DNA of 64,000 nucleotides from Lytechinus pictus (GCF_037042905.1 NC_087261.1:13466217-13530216); one strand, 5' to 3'. Counted from the first letter of the stretch, positions 1 to 11,419 are shown. The notes: generated by a model not told the origin, from the sequence alone. A program made the numbers and translations.

Positions 1-99
1 AATTTGGCTTTGCTTGACTAAATGGTGTTGCATGTATGAGTGAAATATCGTCTGAAAATATGATTTTGTAACCAAATAGATCATTTCTTATGTTATTTA

Positions 100-1540
100 G
101 GTGATAAATGCTATATTTAAATTTCAAAATGGCTGCAATATGTTTCTTTGTGGAAATTATCTTTCCCCATTCAAATTTTACATATTAAGATAAGGGACTA
201 TGGCGGCCATTTTTCATTTTTAAAAGGCTGCATTCATCACCTTTATGACACAAGCTATGATATATTTCGTTAGAAATCATTGGGTTTAGACAATACTTAA
301 CACTTACATCAAAATTAAGCCATTTTCATAGTAAAAATTTTGTCAAAATTATCTGTCCCCAGTTACAATGAACATACTACTTTGGGCTATGGCAGCAATT
401 TTGAATTTCAAAGTAAGGCCTTTATTACCTTCTCAACCATTATGTGATGTATTTAGTCAGAAATCATGTTCAAGACCAAATTTTACCTATACATCACATA
501 GTTACGTGCGTTTTTGGTTCTCATTCTGGTGATGATTAGTTTCCCTATACGCATATTACAGAATTTGTAGGGGCTTGTGCGGCCGTTTTGAAAGTCAAAA
601 TACAGTATTTATCACCTATGGGAGAGGAAATGTTATATTTCATTAAAAAAATCACGTTTTCAAACAATATTTTCCTTATACAACAGAATTATATGGATTT
701 CATAGTCAGGCAAATCCTAATTCTTTCAAAAGTATTTGTCCCCATTTACATTGTAGATAATACTGTAAGGGCCCATAGGGGCCATTTTGAATTTTACAAT
801 ACAGCATTTATCTCATGCATGAAAAATGAAATGATATGTTTCGCCACAAATCATGTGTTTAGACAATATTTCACTCGTATAGATTACAATTACATTAATT
901 TTATTGTTTTTACTCTTGTGAAAATTAGTTTCTCCATTCGCTTTGTTCATAATACAGATAGGGCCTATGGCAGCCATTTTGAATGTCAACATGCAGCATA
1001 ATTACCGAAATTGCAAGGGAAATGATATGTTTCGTTAGAAATCCTTGTTGTCAGACAGTGTTACACCAATATTTCGCAGTTATTGGCATTTTAAAGTCAA
1101 ACAAATTCAAAGGTTGTGAAAATTATTTGTCCCCTTTTATATATTGTACACAGTATAAGGGGTCTATGACAGCCATTTTGAATATCATAATACAGCATTT
1201 ATCACATTAGATAGTATACAAATGACATAGTTTTGTTAATAGTCATGTTTTCAGACAGTATATAGTCCACTCGCAGGTCACAATAACATGCAATTATAGT
1301 GCTCTTGTTTGAAAAAATATTTTCCCCATTCATATTCTACATAATAAAGTATACAGGGGTTATGGCGGCCATTTTGAATATCAATAAAATAAATATTTTG
1401 TCAAATATCGCGTTTCCAATTGGTATTTCACTTCTGCACAACAACTACATGCATTTTATAGCTAATGTGTTGGCAATTTTATGATTTTCATGGGTAATTT
1501 GCATATTTTGGCGGCCATATTGGATTTTGCCAATTTGCGG
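100..1540. repeat. Diverged ~190-198 bp satellite-like tandem array
   Basis: A block containing GGCGGCCATTTTGAAT or a close variant recurs near 202, 391, 579, 777, 969, 1168, 1364 and 1510, so the period is about 188-199 bp with a shorter last step. Each unit also has a TTTGTCCCCATT-like block about 40 bp before the GGCGGCCAT block and an ACAGCATTTATCACC-like block after it. The copies are clearly diverged. Open reading frames in this stretch are chance products of the repeat. No gene is seen from 1 to 1740. Confidence 0.8.
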
Positions 1541-1739
1541 AAAATGCTCAAGGTTACAAGAGTGGCATCATTCAGATTCGGAATCAGCACCTTCGAATTG
1601 ACAAGAAACCATCAAAAAACATTGTATATCTAAAAAAACAAGGTTCGACCCCTTGTCTATGGGGCTTATCCTGGACTAACACTCCTCTCCCTGTAGTTCA
1701 TTATGCAGTTATCACATTCATTCCTCACCCCCCCCCCCC

Positions 1740-2155
1740 CTTCATCTCTCTCTCTATCTCTCATTCATCCGCTTTCATTCTATACTGTTTCTCATTCCTG
1801 AGTTTTTTGCGTAATTTTCGTATATTTTGGTTATTTAATATTTTCTTTTAATGATGTCTCCTGTTGGTAATCATGGTTTATATTTTGATTTGTGTATATA
1901 AATTTATTTATCGCTTGTCATATTTTGAGGCGCCCACAATATACAAGCTTTGCTTTTTAGTGGGATCCTCCATTTTCACAAATTATAAATCACAAATCCT
2001 TTACACATGATTAATTTGTATGTAACTTTCTTATAACATGTCTTTTTCAAGTTGATTTTATGACCTTGGTATATTTTTTTATGATGTTGACTTGTTATGA
2101 TTGTATTTATTTTATTTATATTTTGTTGAAAATTAAATAAATGAAATGAAATGTG
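1740..2155 (+). mobile_element. 5'-truncated LINE, 3' UTR only (CR1/L2-like)
   Basis: No coding part remains. The stretch ends in AAATAAATG followed by short ATGAA-type repeats, as CR1/L2-group LINEs do. It contains a hairpin at 1927-1970 whose loop (ATACAAGCTTTGCTTTT) closely matches the loop of the 3'-UTR hairpin of the intact LINE at 20640-24615. That shared loop is the main reason to call this a LINE 3' end. The 5' boundary is uncertain; the pyrimidine-rich stretch at 1730-1770 may be part of it. Confidence 0.6.
1927..1970 (+). other. LINE 3'-UTR stem-loop
   Basis: The arms GAGGCGCCCAC (1927-1937) and GTGGGATCCTC (1960-1970) pair at 9 of 11 positions around a 22-nt loop containing ACAAGCTTTGCTTTT. 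The loop is shared with hairpins at 24443-24486 and 35929-35969, whereas the stem sequences differ. Confidence 0.65.
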
Positions 2156-2645
2156 GATGTGGAGACCAGAGCACTGTGTATACGAGAGGATATGGAAACC
2201 AGATTGGAGGGGTGTGGCGAGAAGGTGACACGACATGTAGCGCTTCACAAGTTGGTATTTTCGTGAATATTAATTTTTAATTACTGAATGTCTTGGTCAT
2301 GTTTGTGTGGGACAAAATTAGACGACAGTAAACATTTTGCGTGACTACAGTACAGGTTTTCGACAAAAAAGGTGGGCTACCGTTGAATTTCACCTGGAGC
2401 AAATATCTCCACTTCGGAGCATATTTCGCCAGAGCGATTTTGACGCTAAGAATGGGGTATATCTAAGTGTTTTGTACTGTTATAATAATTACATGAAAAC
2501 GCGTACTTTTATTTTCATTCTAATCAACAGGCACGTAATAATACTTACACAAATGCTCCCCCACCATGAATAAGAATATCTCTCCCTCCTTTGTGCATGC
2601 TTACCCCTTTTTTTCTATTTCTTTCTATATGCATGTATCAGAATT
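2156..2645. other. No recognised feature
   Basis: Short open frames occur here but none resembles a known protein or shows splice-site context. I see no repeat structure apart from ordinary AT-rich sequence. Confidence 0.5.
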
Positions 2646-2780
2646 CAGGAGCCGCGGAACCGTGGGGCTTCAGCCCCCCACTTTTTTCCAAAACCGTGTG
2701 CAAAAACGTAAAAATTACCATATGATTGCGATTTTTAGCATGGTCAGCCCCCCACTTTGAAAACCGTTCCGCGGCCCCTG
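2646..2780. mobile_element. Short TIR element (MITE), 135 bp
   Basis: The left end CAGGAGCCGCGGAACCG and the right end CCGTTCCGCGGCCCCTG are imperfect inverted repeats. Just inside, CAGCCCCCCACTTT occurs on the left and CAGCCCCCCACTTTG on the right in direct orientation. It has no coding capacity. No clear target-site duplication is visible. The superfamily is not assigned. Confidence 0.6.
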
Positions 2781-2811
2781 TGTATGCCATGTAATATATC
2801 ATGCAAGCATC

Positions 2812-3308
2812 ATCGGAGCAGTTTACGGCCGAGCCATTTTCAGCGAGCAGATGTCGGCGAAGCAAATATTGTCGGAGCAATTTTCGGCGGAGCAGATGTC
2901 GGCGGAGCAATTGTCGCGGAGCAAATGTCGTACAATCGGAGCAGATGTCGGCGGAGCAAATATCGGCGGAGCAATTGTCGCGGAGCAATTGTCGTATAAT
3001 CGGAGCAGATGTCGGCGGAGCAACTATCGGCGGAGCAATTGTCGGCGGAGCAATTTTCGGCGGAGCAGATGTCGACGGAGCAAATATCGGCAGAGCAAAT
3101 ATCGGCGGAGCAAATATCGGCGGAGCAAGTGTCGACGGAGCAAATATCGGCGGAGCAAGTGTCGACGGAGCAACTGTCGGCGGAGCAACTGTCCGGAGCA
3201 ATTGTCGGCGGAGCAACTGTCCGGAGCAATTGTCGGCGGAGCAGTTGTCGTATTTTGCGTAGCAATTGTCGGTGGAGCAAATGTCGGCGGAGCAATTGTC
3301 ATGGAACC
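2812..3308. repeat. 15-bp minisatellite, TU-like foldback arm
   Basis: About 30 copies of a 15-bp unit related to GGAGCAAATGTCGGC (variants with AATTGTC, AATATC or CAGATGTC) lie head to tail. In one frame it reads as repeated AEQLS, in others as RRSNC or GGANI; all are artefacts of the 15-bp period. The array ends in GGAGCAATTGTCATGGAACC, the same end seen in the two short elements at 33251-33476 and 62675-62842. Sea urchin TU foldback transposons are described, from memory, as having inverted arms of tandem 15-bp repeats; identity with TU is inference. Only one arm is visible here. Confidence 0.8.
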
Positions 3309-3311
3309 GAT

Positions 3312-6300
3312 CTGGAGATCATATCATTAGAAATTTTATTGGATGATGAGATTTTAAATGTAGTTAATTTCTACAACCCGTGCAGCAAACTTAGCACAGA
3401 TTCGCTGAATGAACTTTTCAAAAATGTGAGGGGGAAAAACTTTGTAATATTGGGAGACTTTAATGCCCATAATACATTATGGGGCAGTAAAAAAACAGAT
3501 GCTAATGGCAAAGTAGTGGAAGAATTTGCAAACGAGAGAAATCTTGTTATCTTAAATGATGGAAGTGCCACTAGAGTAGACTACCACACGGGTAATTTTT
3601 CTTGTTTGGATCTAACATTAGCCCCTCCTTGTACACAGCGAACAAAACAACGTGGCAGGTCCTGAACAACAGTTTTGGAAGTGACCATTATCCATTGTTA
3701 AGCCAGTTGAACATACTGAAAGGGAATGGTACGCAAACAAAGATCGACCACTCCCAGCATGCCCAGTCTGTCAGTTCAACGTTATCCACAAAAAATGTAA
3801 ATTGGGATGAATTTAGGCGGCAAACTGATGAGCAGTGGAATACGTACTTACAGAAAGGAGGCAAGGTCATAGAGTTCGATTCTTTCATGGAATCAATTAA
3901 GATTACCCTGGAAAATTTGAAAGGACATCGAGCTACCAAGAATATTAAGAAAAACCCAGTACCATGGTGGAATAAAGAATGTTCCTCTAGAATAAAGGAG
4001 AGAAATAGAGTAAGGAGCAAATTGAAAAGTTATGTAATACCCCCTCCAGATTTTTTGGAGGATTTTAAGAAGAAAAGATCTATTGCCCAGAAAACTTTAA
4101 GGCAAGCCAAAAGAGTTTACTGGGAAAAGTACTGTCAAGACATTGATCGTTTTACCCCTTTATCCGAGATCTGGAAAATGATTAAAAGGATCAATAATTA
4201 TGGTATTTCGCCCAGGAAAAACATTGTTCTCATGAGAGAGAATAGTTCCGTTGTTACTGGCAATGACGTTGCGGATACTTTCGCCAACCACTTTAAAAAC
4301 ATAAACGATAGTTTTAAGGGCAAAGTTCTTACCCCTGAACAAATAGATATTGTTAAAAAATATGAGGACATCATATCATCATTTGGTGATGCTAAGGGTA
4401 GTAGTGTCCTTAATGAACCCTTTACCATGTACGAATTGAGAATATCATTAAAAAAATGTAAAGAGTCTTCTCCAGGTAAAGATGGCGTTGGGTATGAAGT
4501 ATATAAAAATCTCTCACACAAAGGGAGAGTGATAATGTTAACTATAATTAATAGCATATGGGAAACAGGAATTGTTCCCCTCCAATGTAAGCATGGCGTC
4601 ATAGTCCCAATATTGAAACCACACAAGGAAGCTACAGACGTTTCTTCCTACAGGCCTATCGCTCTTAATGACTGTTTCATCAAAATAGTTGAGAAAATCA
4701 TCAAAGAAAGAATGGTATGGTTTACGGAAAAACATAGTTTGTTACCATCTTGCCACAGTGCTTTTAGAAAGGCAAGAAGCACAAAAGACAATATAACCCA
4801 ACTTGAAAATGACATTCAAAAAAGTATTGAGAATAAAGAACATACCCTGGCCGTTTTCTTTGACATGGAGAAGGCTTATGATAGACTATGGAAGGAAGGC
4901 TTGATTTATAAACTTAATAAACTTGGTTTCCAAGGCAACATGGTCAAGTTCTTATGGAACTATTTAAGCGGGCGCTCTTTCCAGGTCAGGGCAAATAAGT
5001 ACCTCTCAGTTATACAGGACATAGAGGAAGGGCTACCGCAGGGTAGTTCCCTAAGTCCCGTCCTTTTCAATTTAATGTTGTCGGACATACCAATGGACGA
5101 ATCTGTCAATATTTCTATATACGCAGACGACTGTGTGGAAAGAACATTGATTTTCTAAAAAGTACAAACCTATGTGAATATCCTAAATGAGTGGTTCAAC
5201 AGATGGGGTTTTACCCTTTCTAAAGAAAAATCTGTTACTTTGCTTTTTAGTAACACTAACAAATGTGTACAGATTGAATTAGATGAGGTCCCCTTACCAC
5301 AAAGGACGAACATCTATTTTTAGGAGTAGTACTGGATAGAAAATTAACATGGAGACCACATACAAATATGATTGTAACAAGAGCAAAAAAGAAAATAAAT
5401 ATAATGAAAAGACTAGTGGGAACTAAGTGGGGAAGTAGTTATAAAAGCCTTTTGACTTTTTATTAAGTGGTCATCAGGCATTTGTTGGATTATGCAGCAG
5501 AAGCATATGATTCAGCTCATGATCATGTGAAGAACTTCTTGTTGACTATTCAATACCAGGCTTTAAAATTGTGCACAGGGGCGTTGCCGGGTACCTCCCT
5601 GGAATCCTTACAGGTAGATACTGGTGAATTACCACTCGATCTGAGAAGATACATGCTTAGCAAGGTTTACAAAGCAAAAATAAGACAAAACGCCAAACAC
5701 CCACTTCAATCTTCATTGAAGAACTGTTGGCAATTTGAATACGAAAAAAATAAGAAAGCACGAAAACCTTTTGGTTTGAGAGTTTTGGAAGATGAGATAT
5801 ACTACACAACTGAATCTTTTCAGTCTTATACACCCATGCCTCCTTGGCATCTCTCTCCACCAGAAGTGTCATTGAAGCTGCATGAGCTTGTATCCAAAAG
5901 TGATAACGTTTTTTATCAATATAACACAACTGTGGAGTATATTAATACAAAGTGGAAAGAGAATCTCCATATTTACACTGATGGTTCTAGAGACCCGGCG
6001 CACGGCAATGCCTTTGCTTGTTTTTACGTGCCTGCTATGCGGGTAATCGAATGTAAAAGAATGCAAAATTTTACATCATCGTATAGATCGGAATTGGTCG
6101 CCATTGTTCTGGCACTGCAGTGGTTGGAAAATTTGAATGTTTATAATAAAGTGGTAATTTTTACCGATTCTCTGAGTGCTATCGAAGCAGTGAAGGAAAA
6201 CAACGATGATAATTTCGTTAGAGAAATCATAAATACCGCTACTTGTCTAAAATATAAAGGTATATTGATTTGCTTAGAGTGGATTCCATCTCACTGTGGG

Positions 6301-6715
6301 GTTAATGGAAACGAAACGGCTGACTTCTATGCAAAGGCAGCCTTAAAACAAGAAATAGAGATAAATAATGGTTTGAATATTCAAGAAACAAAAAAGATTG
6401 TAAGAGTCCTTGCAAGAAATGAATGGCAGAAGAGATGGGACAAGTCAACTTCAGAATTAAGAAAATACCAGAAAGTTGTATCAGAAAAAAACACCCTTTG
6501 ATTATCTCTGCACAGACAAAAGTGGTGAAAAAATGATCCACAGATTACGTTTGGGAGGTTTGGGTTTGAATGACTTCCTTTTTAAGACGGGAAGACACAC
6601 AACTGGAAAGTGTGATTTCTGCAATGAAAGAGAAACGATATACCACTTCTTATATGTTTGCCCTAGATTTATAATTCAACGAGCCCTATTACTTGCTGAA
6701 TTATGCGGAACGTAA
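3312..6715 (+). pseudogene. LINE ORF2 relic: endonuclease, RT, RNase H, zinc knuckle
   Basis: The order of parts is as follows. The endonuclease C-terminal half (3312-3625) has ILGDFNAHNTLWG and SCLDLTLA. The RT (3625-5310) has AVFFDMEKAYDRLW, GLPQGSSLSPVLFNL and YADD. The RNase H (about 5930-6350) has YTDGSRD, ELVAIVLALQW, FTDSLSA and NETADFYAKAA. A CX2C-H-C knuckle reading KCDFCNE...HFLYVCPRF lies at 6610-6670. Lesions are a frameshift near 3625, an in-frame TAA at 5156-5158 just after the YADD motif, a frameshift near 5315, an in-frame TAA at 5464-5466, and a frameshift near 6480-6500. The 5' half of the endonuclease and any ORF1 are absent. It cannot produce a working protein. Confidence 0.88.
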
Positions 6716-7040
6716 AGTGGAGAATCTCGCAGTAAAGACCCAAAAGTGCACTTATCAGATATTTCAAAAGGACTCATAGATTTCAATTTGGTTGCCAGGA
6801 TGGCAACCATTACAACAGGGTGTAGTCAAGACTTCGTGACCATAATACTTTTCTGAGCAAGGTGTATATATAATTATTCATCTTGGGGGGTACGTAATTG
6901 TTTATGATGTAATCGATGATGTTTTCACCTAAATAGTCTATGTGTGCACCTTTCTTGTCACTTTCACTTTATCATATGGCCCTTGAATGTCAGTATTTAC
7001 TCTACTGTAAATGTTTTTTTTGTTAAAAAAAAAAAAAAAT
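3312..7040 (+). mobile_element. I-type LINE (RNase H-bearing), 5'-truncated and decayed
   Basis: The element begins inside its endonuclease domain, directly after the 15-bp minisatellite. It continues through reverse transcriptase, an RNase H domain and a C-terminal CCHC-like knuckle, then a non-coding 3' end to the poly-A run near 7025-7040. RNase H after RT points to the I/Nimb/Ingi/Loa group rather than CR1/L2. It is dead (see the pseudogene entry). No target-site duplication was recognised. Confidence 0.85.
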
Positions 7041-7095
7041 GTTGAAATGTTGATATTGATCTGATCGATTTGACATAAATTTTCACCTGCGGAAC

Positions 7096-7690
7096 TTTAA
7101 AGGAAAATGAAACCCTTGAAACCAGCTGAATCCATATCAAAGAGAAAAATCAAAGAAACATATTGTTGAAAGTTTGAGGAAGATTGAATGAATAATAAGA
7201 AAGTTATGAGCATTTGAATATTGAGATCACTAATGCCATGTAGATCCTCCAAATTGGCAATACGACCAAGATCTGTGATGTCACACACGTACAACTCCCT
7301 CATTACTTTAGTACTTATTTCACTTATATTCTCACTTTTATAGAGTCTATCACAAGGTGAGGTGTTCTCTTTATGAGAGGAAAAGTACAGAGGTTTCACA
7401 ACATTATATCATTGATGAATCGTTTGTCATATGATTAGAATGAGCAAAAAGATATGTTTTGGGGTATATTTTCAGTGTCCAAAAGGGGAGAGTTGTTCAT
7501 CTGTGACATCATAGATCTTGGTCGCATTGCCAATGGGAGGATCTCCATAGCATTAGTGATCTCGACATTCAAATGCTCATAACTCTTCTATTGCTAGTCC
7601 TATTTTACTCAAACTTTTGTTGATCTTATTCTTTGATTTTTCTGCTTTCACAAAAGCTAACTTGCTCCAAGAGTTTCATTCTCCTTTAAA
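7096..7690. mobile_element. Foldback MITE, 595 bp
   Basis: The ends TTTAAAGGAAAATGAAACCC and GAGTTTCATTCTCCTTTAAA are inverted repeats, and the arms pair imperfectly along most of their length. For example GATCACTAATGCCAT...GATCTGTGATGTCACA on the left is mirrored by TGTGACATCATAGATC...GCATTAGTGATC on the right. There is no coding sequence. Its right 67 bp (7624-7690) also occurs at 12663-12729 as part of the duplicated segment A. Confidence 0.8.
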
Positions 7691-7748
7691 TGGAGTTCTA
7701 CGAGGTATCGGATAGAGCGCCACCTGCTCACGTTTGAGAGACATAGGG
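7624..7748. repeat. Segment A, copy 1 (125-bp direct repeat flanking the composite element)
   Basis: The sequence from TCTTATTC to GACATAGGG is identical over its full length to 12663-12787. It includes the right end of the foldback MITE plus about 58 bp of adjacent DNA. It sits immediately left of repeat B1 and overlaps it by two G residues. Its position is that of a target-site duplication, but its length is far outside the usual range. Confidence 0.9.
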
Positions 7749-8213
7749 TACCACAGGCCTAACTCATTCCCCATAGACTCGTGTGTTAAATTGGCACTTT
7801 AAAAAATTCATAAAAAATAAGGATGAAATTCGGGGGTCGAATGTTTACTACCAGTGGATAGGATATTTATCTGGCAATCCATATCTGACCAGAAAAGGGT
7901 CCCTCGACCGGCTCATTTTAAAAATAAATTGGCGTGTTTGAAGACACCGTCGGGGGGAGCAGATTCATCACCTCAAACAGCAAAATAGCCCTAATCCTTC
8001 CGCCAGTCAGAATATAGTCCAAAATTTGTGATATTTCTTCCCAATTTGGGAAAAGGAAGTTCAGTAATTACCAAAAATAGAATCAGTGTTAGATGGACAA
8101 TCATATGCATACACTTTGTCAATCAGCCATATCAAAATAAAAAAAATAGCAATGGGTTGGCTCGAATGAATATCTCTTGCTTTCCCAATGTTAATAGGCC
8201 CGTGCGGCCTGTA
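7747..8213. repeat. Repeat B1, left LTR-like direct repeat
   Basis: It starts GGTACCACAGGCC and ends GGCCTGTA, so its own ends form a short imperfect inverted repeat (TACCACAGGCC / TACAGGCC). It matches 12196-12662 with a single visible difference (AAAATTTGTG here, AAAATTGGTG in B2). It contains two AATAAA-type hexamers. It is followed by ATGTCTC, the inverse of the GAGACAT that precedes it. The open frame at 8028 is not a gene. Confidence 0.9.
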
Positions 8214-9077
8214 ATGTCTCATGTGTACTTTTTTTTCATTATTTCAGCCTCCTTGCTATTCCTTTACACCTCCATACTCACATTATAACAAAAAATTGCA
8301 CCAATAATTCAAATGTATTTGGTAATGACTCATTTAATGGAACCCATAAATGTACATGTTTATATGTATTTTACACAATCCTTACTGTATCCCCATAAAT
8401 GAATGCAATGTACAAGCAGATACACTTAGCAACATGGAGGTATAAAGATGCACAATTTCTGATCATAACCGGGTGCTAGATGACCCAAGGCAATGTCCTT
8501 CATCATACTTAAATAATTTTCAGATGAATAATAAGAAAACAATAAAGCAATGTGTACTGTATGCATACTTTAAACATTTGTCTTTTCTTTTGCAGTTAAT
8601 GAGCATTATATCAATATGGAGAGTTAATGAGCATTACATTAATATGGAGAGAGAATGAGGAAGATATATGAGATAAAGAGAGAGAGAGTATTAAATATTA
8701 ATAACATATTGAGGAGAAAGAGGGGATGGGGTGAGAGAGGGGGGGGGGTGGGATGAAACTGGATGGATGGATGGAAGGAATAGATAGAGATACATTGCAT
8801 GGTGGCTGTGCAGGTCTATTGCAGAAATTTGAACATCATAAATTTGGATTTCTAATGTGATAATCAGGTTTAATTTGTGGTAGAACAGAACAAAGCAAGT
8901 ATAGTATGAACTCACTGATGCATACAAGAGTGCAAATAAACTATACCCTTCAACCAATCACAAGAAGAGCTCAATTAAGTGAGTGTGAGAGAGAAAGAGA
9001 TGGGGGTATGATGCATCTCATATAAACACACTACTCAGTGGTTCTTGTCACCCAACAGTAAAGCAAATTCAGTCAAG
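8214..9077. other. 5' flank of the transposase gene
   Basis: This is non-coding. It has a short local duplication of GTTAATGAGCATTA...AATATGGAGAG (8597-8655), purine-rich simple sequence (8660-8760), a TGGA repeat (8760-8778) and a TATA-like CATATAAACAC near 9019-9029, about 50 bp before the proposed start codon. The TATA-like site is a weak promoter candidate only. Confidence 0.4.
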
Positions 9078-11102
9078 ATGGGTAGGAAGAAAGATTCATA
9101 TAATAAAAGGAAAAGGACACATTTTAAAGTTAACAACCAACCCTGGAATAAAGGCCAGTCATGTGAAAGGCAACTGCTGAAGTCTACCAGTTATGTGCGA
9201 CTGACAAACAATGATATGAAAAGAACAACTTCAGTCCTTGGTGATCAACTGACAGGCAACATTGAGACACAAGTTAAGACAGTAATGCTTCTTCGCCCCA
9301 AAGTGGAAGAAAGTTTACCTGTTCAAGAGTTCACAGAGCCAACATCTTTATCTGGGAATGTCACTGGTAATCGCTTTGTGGACATGGAGAAATTGGCAGA
9401 GTGTTTCAATAAAGTGATCAGTCAACATCAAGCCAGTAGTCATTCTTGTCTTGCTCCCAATCTGTTGATAAGTGAGAAAGGTGAAAATATTAGAGGACTA
9501 GCAGTAAGTGAGCAGTTCCAGTGTACCAATTGCAATTTCAAGAGCACCAGCCAAAAACTATACAAGGAGATTGAAAGCAACAGGCCAGGGAGGAAGGTGG
9601 CTGTACCAAACATGGCGCTCCAAGTTGGGCTTTATCAAACAAACATTGCTGGTGCAGCTGTAACAAGGATGCTTACCTCTATGAATACCCCTGCCCCTAC
9701 AATGAGCTCCCTTCAGAGAAGTGCTAACACGTGTGGACAAATCATGATGGCAGAAAACAAAAGTGACATGGACAGAAAAAAGAAAAAAGTGAAGGATATA
9801 CTTGAATGCAGGGGAATGGCAAGGGATACTCCCATAAACATTGAAATTGATCGCCAATACAATACCCCATTAAGCCATGCCCGACGGAGGACCCCTTTTG
9901 CCCCAGCAAGTCAGTCTAGGGACACAGTAGCTGAAAATGTTACCCATGAAAAGTACATCATAGCATATAATGGAACAAATAAGCTGTGTCGGCACGGGCA
10001 AAGGCTTATCAGGGAGGGAAAGAAGCCTGTATGCCCCAATCATGGAAAGTGCACTGCAACTATACCACTCTCTGCAAACATTGGAGATGAGGAGGTTGGA
10101 GGAGAGCGGTGTGCTGAGATGCTACTTGAGGGATCAGAAAGCATAACGTTGGGGGCAGTAACTACAGATAGCGATGGTCACTTCGCAAGAGGGGTAAGGA
10201 AAGTAATGAAAGAAAGAGCAAATATAGACCCAGAGTCACTTCTGTGTAGCACTCACCTGAACCGAGGCTTGGCACGAAGGCTTGGTAAAATTCAACTCAG
10301 CAAGCAGGCTTTTCCAGCAAAGTATGTCACAGGGCGGCACAAACTGCAGAGGAATTTTGCTGATGACATTGCATACCGCATTCAGGCTGAAATGGAAGCA
10401 GCAAAAATGAAAAGAGGTGACATATCAAAAGTGGATTTTGGCAAGTGTGTGCCAGCTATCCTTCTCTGCTTCACTGGAAATCATGAATTGTGTCATATAA
10501 ATAGTAATGTGTGCAGAGGTAACTTTGAATTTTTCTACTCCAGTCTCAGAGTTAGACAAACAACATGTTTCACAATACTTGATCGACAACGAATAGAGAC
10601 TGTTATTATGCATCGTCTGAAACCATCTACTGTAACAAAATCAAGGCTTCTCAGCACAACCCAGAAATGTGAGTCAATGAATAGTGCATTTAACACCACC
10701 CAGCCAAAGCAGACTAAAACCTTTACCAGGAACTATGAAGGTAGAGATCATTCTGCTATCAGTTTGACCAATAACGGAGCAGGGGCATCCATCCTCTCCA
10801 AGACTGCAGCAGCAAAGGTTCGATTGTCTCGGAGTCCCAGAGTCGTGAAGAGACTGAAAGAGATGCAGAAAAGACGGGATTATTGGAGGGCCAGATCAAA
10901 GATGATTAAAGTCAAGCATGCAAGAGCTCTTCATCGCCTGTATAAGTTTAGACTATACGAAAGGAAGCGAATGGACATAAACTCGAAAGAATGCTATATG
11001 AAAGGACAGTTGGAACAAGACCATAATCATATCTATGTAGATCATAACTATGATAGAACCCTGTTGAACACTGTAAGTGAGAGTGATACTGACAGTGATT
11101 AG
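9078..11102 (+). CDS. Mutator-like transposase, 674 aa
   Basis: This is a DDE-type transposase expected to bind the element's ends and cut DNA in the nucleus. ATG at 9078 is preferred (AAG before it, G after it); the open frame extends 11 codons upstream without a Met. The N-terminus is a basic MGRKKDSYNKRKRTHFK...PWNKGQ. A CX2C (C149/C152) opens the region that resembles the Mutator-like transposase domain found in many invertebrate proteins. Possible catalytic acids are D258 (IEIDRQY), D364/D366 (TTDSDGH) and E532 (KCES). The block PKQTKTFTRNYEGRDHSA followed by NNGAGAS (about 543-571) fits this family. C304, C319 and C325 could form a zinc site. A basic coiled segment (590-632) and an acidic tail (ESDTDSD) end the protein. 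The frame is intact, so the element may be active or recently active. The family assignment is from motif memory; the catalytic triad is inferred. Confidence 0.78.
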   Translation: MGRKKDSYNKRKRTHFKVNNQPWNKGQSCERQLLKSTSYVRLTNNDMKRTTSVLGDQLTGNIETQVKTVMLLRPKVEESLPVQEFTEPTSLSGNVTGNRFVDMEKLAECFNKVISQHQASSHSCLAPNLLISEKGENIRGLAVSEQFQCTNCNFKSTSQKLYKEIESNRPGRKVAVPNMALQVGLYQTNIAGAAVTRMLTSMNTPAPTMSSLQRSANTCGQIMMAENKSDMDRKKKKVKDILECRGMARDTPINIEIDRQYNTPLSHARRRTPFAPASQSRDTVAENVTHEKYIIAYNGTNKLCRHGQRLIREGKKPVCPNHGKCTATIPLSANIGDEEVGGERCAEMLLEGSESITLGAVTTDSDGHFARGVRKVMKERANIDPESLLCSTHLNRGLARRLGKIQLSKQAFPAKYVTGRHKLQRNFADDIAYRIQAEMEAAKMKRGDISKVDFGKCVPAILLCFTGNHELCHINSNVCRGNFEFFYSSLRVRQTTCFTILDRQRIETVIMHRLKPSTVTKSRLLSTTQKCESMNSAFNTTQPKQTKTFTRNYEGRDHSAISLTNNGAGASILSKTAAAKVRLSRSPRVVKRLKEMQKRRDYWRARSKMIKVKHARALHRLYKFRLYERKRMDINSKECYMKGQLEQDHNHIYVDHNYDRTLLNTVSESDTDSD

Positions 11103-11304
11103 ACTCTCCCTTTTTTACAGGCAATAATTCTGCTAAGAATATAGACATGGTCTACATTCTTATGGGCAGGCTAAATTTAGACCATGGAGACTAACTCTAA
11201 CTCTTATTTGGCATCAACTTATTATCTAGCCCACAGTCAATTAGGTCTAGATTTAGATCAGGCCTATAAACACATGAAGAATTGAAGTTGTACTAATTGT
11301 AAAA

Positions 11305-11310
11305 AATAAA
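11305..11310 (+). promoter_or_regulatory. Candidate polyadenylation signal (AATAAA) for the transposase gene
   Basis: AATAAA lies about 200 bp after the transposase stop codon and before the convergent nuclease gene. Confidence 0.4.
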
Positions 11311-11419
11311 TCAAAGTTATTCCTAAAAGTTGTAGCCTACCATAATAAGCCTACCTCATTGGGCTGGGGGGACCTAGTCAAATAAGGGAGGAGCAATACT
11401 AACTTTTATGGATCAAACT

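Noticed and set aside
588..1484. Chain of open frames on the + strand
   Set aside because: They lie inside the ~195-bp repeat array, repeat one another, and resemble no known protein.
2638..3302. Overlapping frames rich in AEQLS, LLRRHL or APPTIAP on both strands
   Set aside because: Translation of the 15-bp minisatellite in every frame; no start context or neighbour supports a gene.
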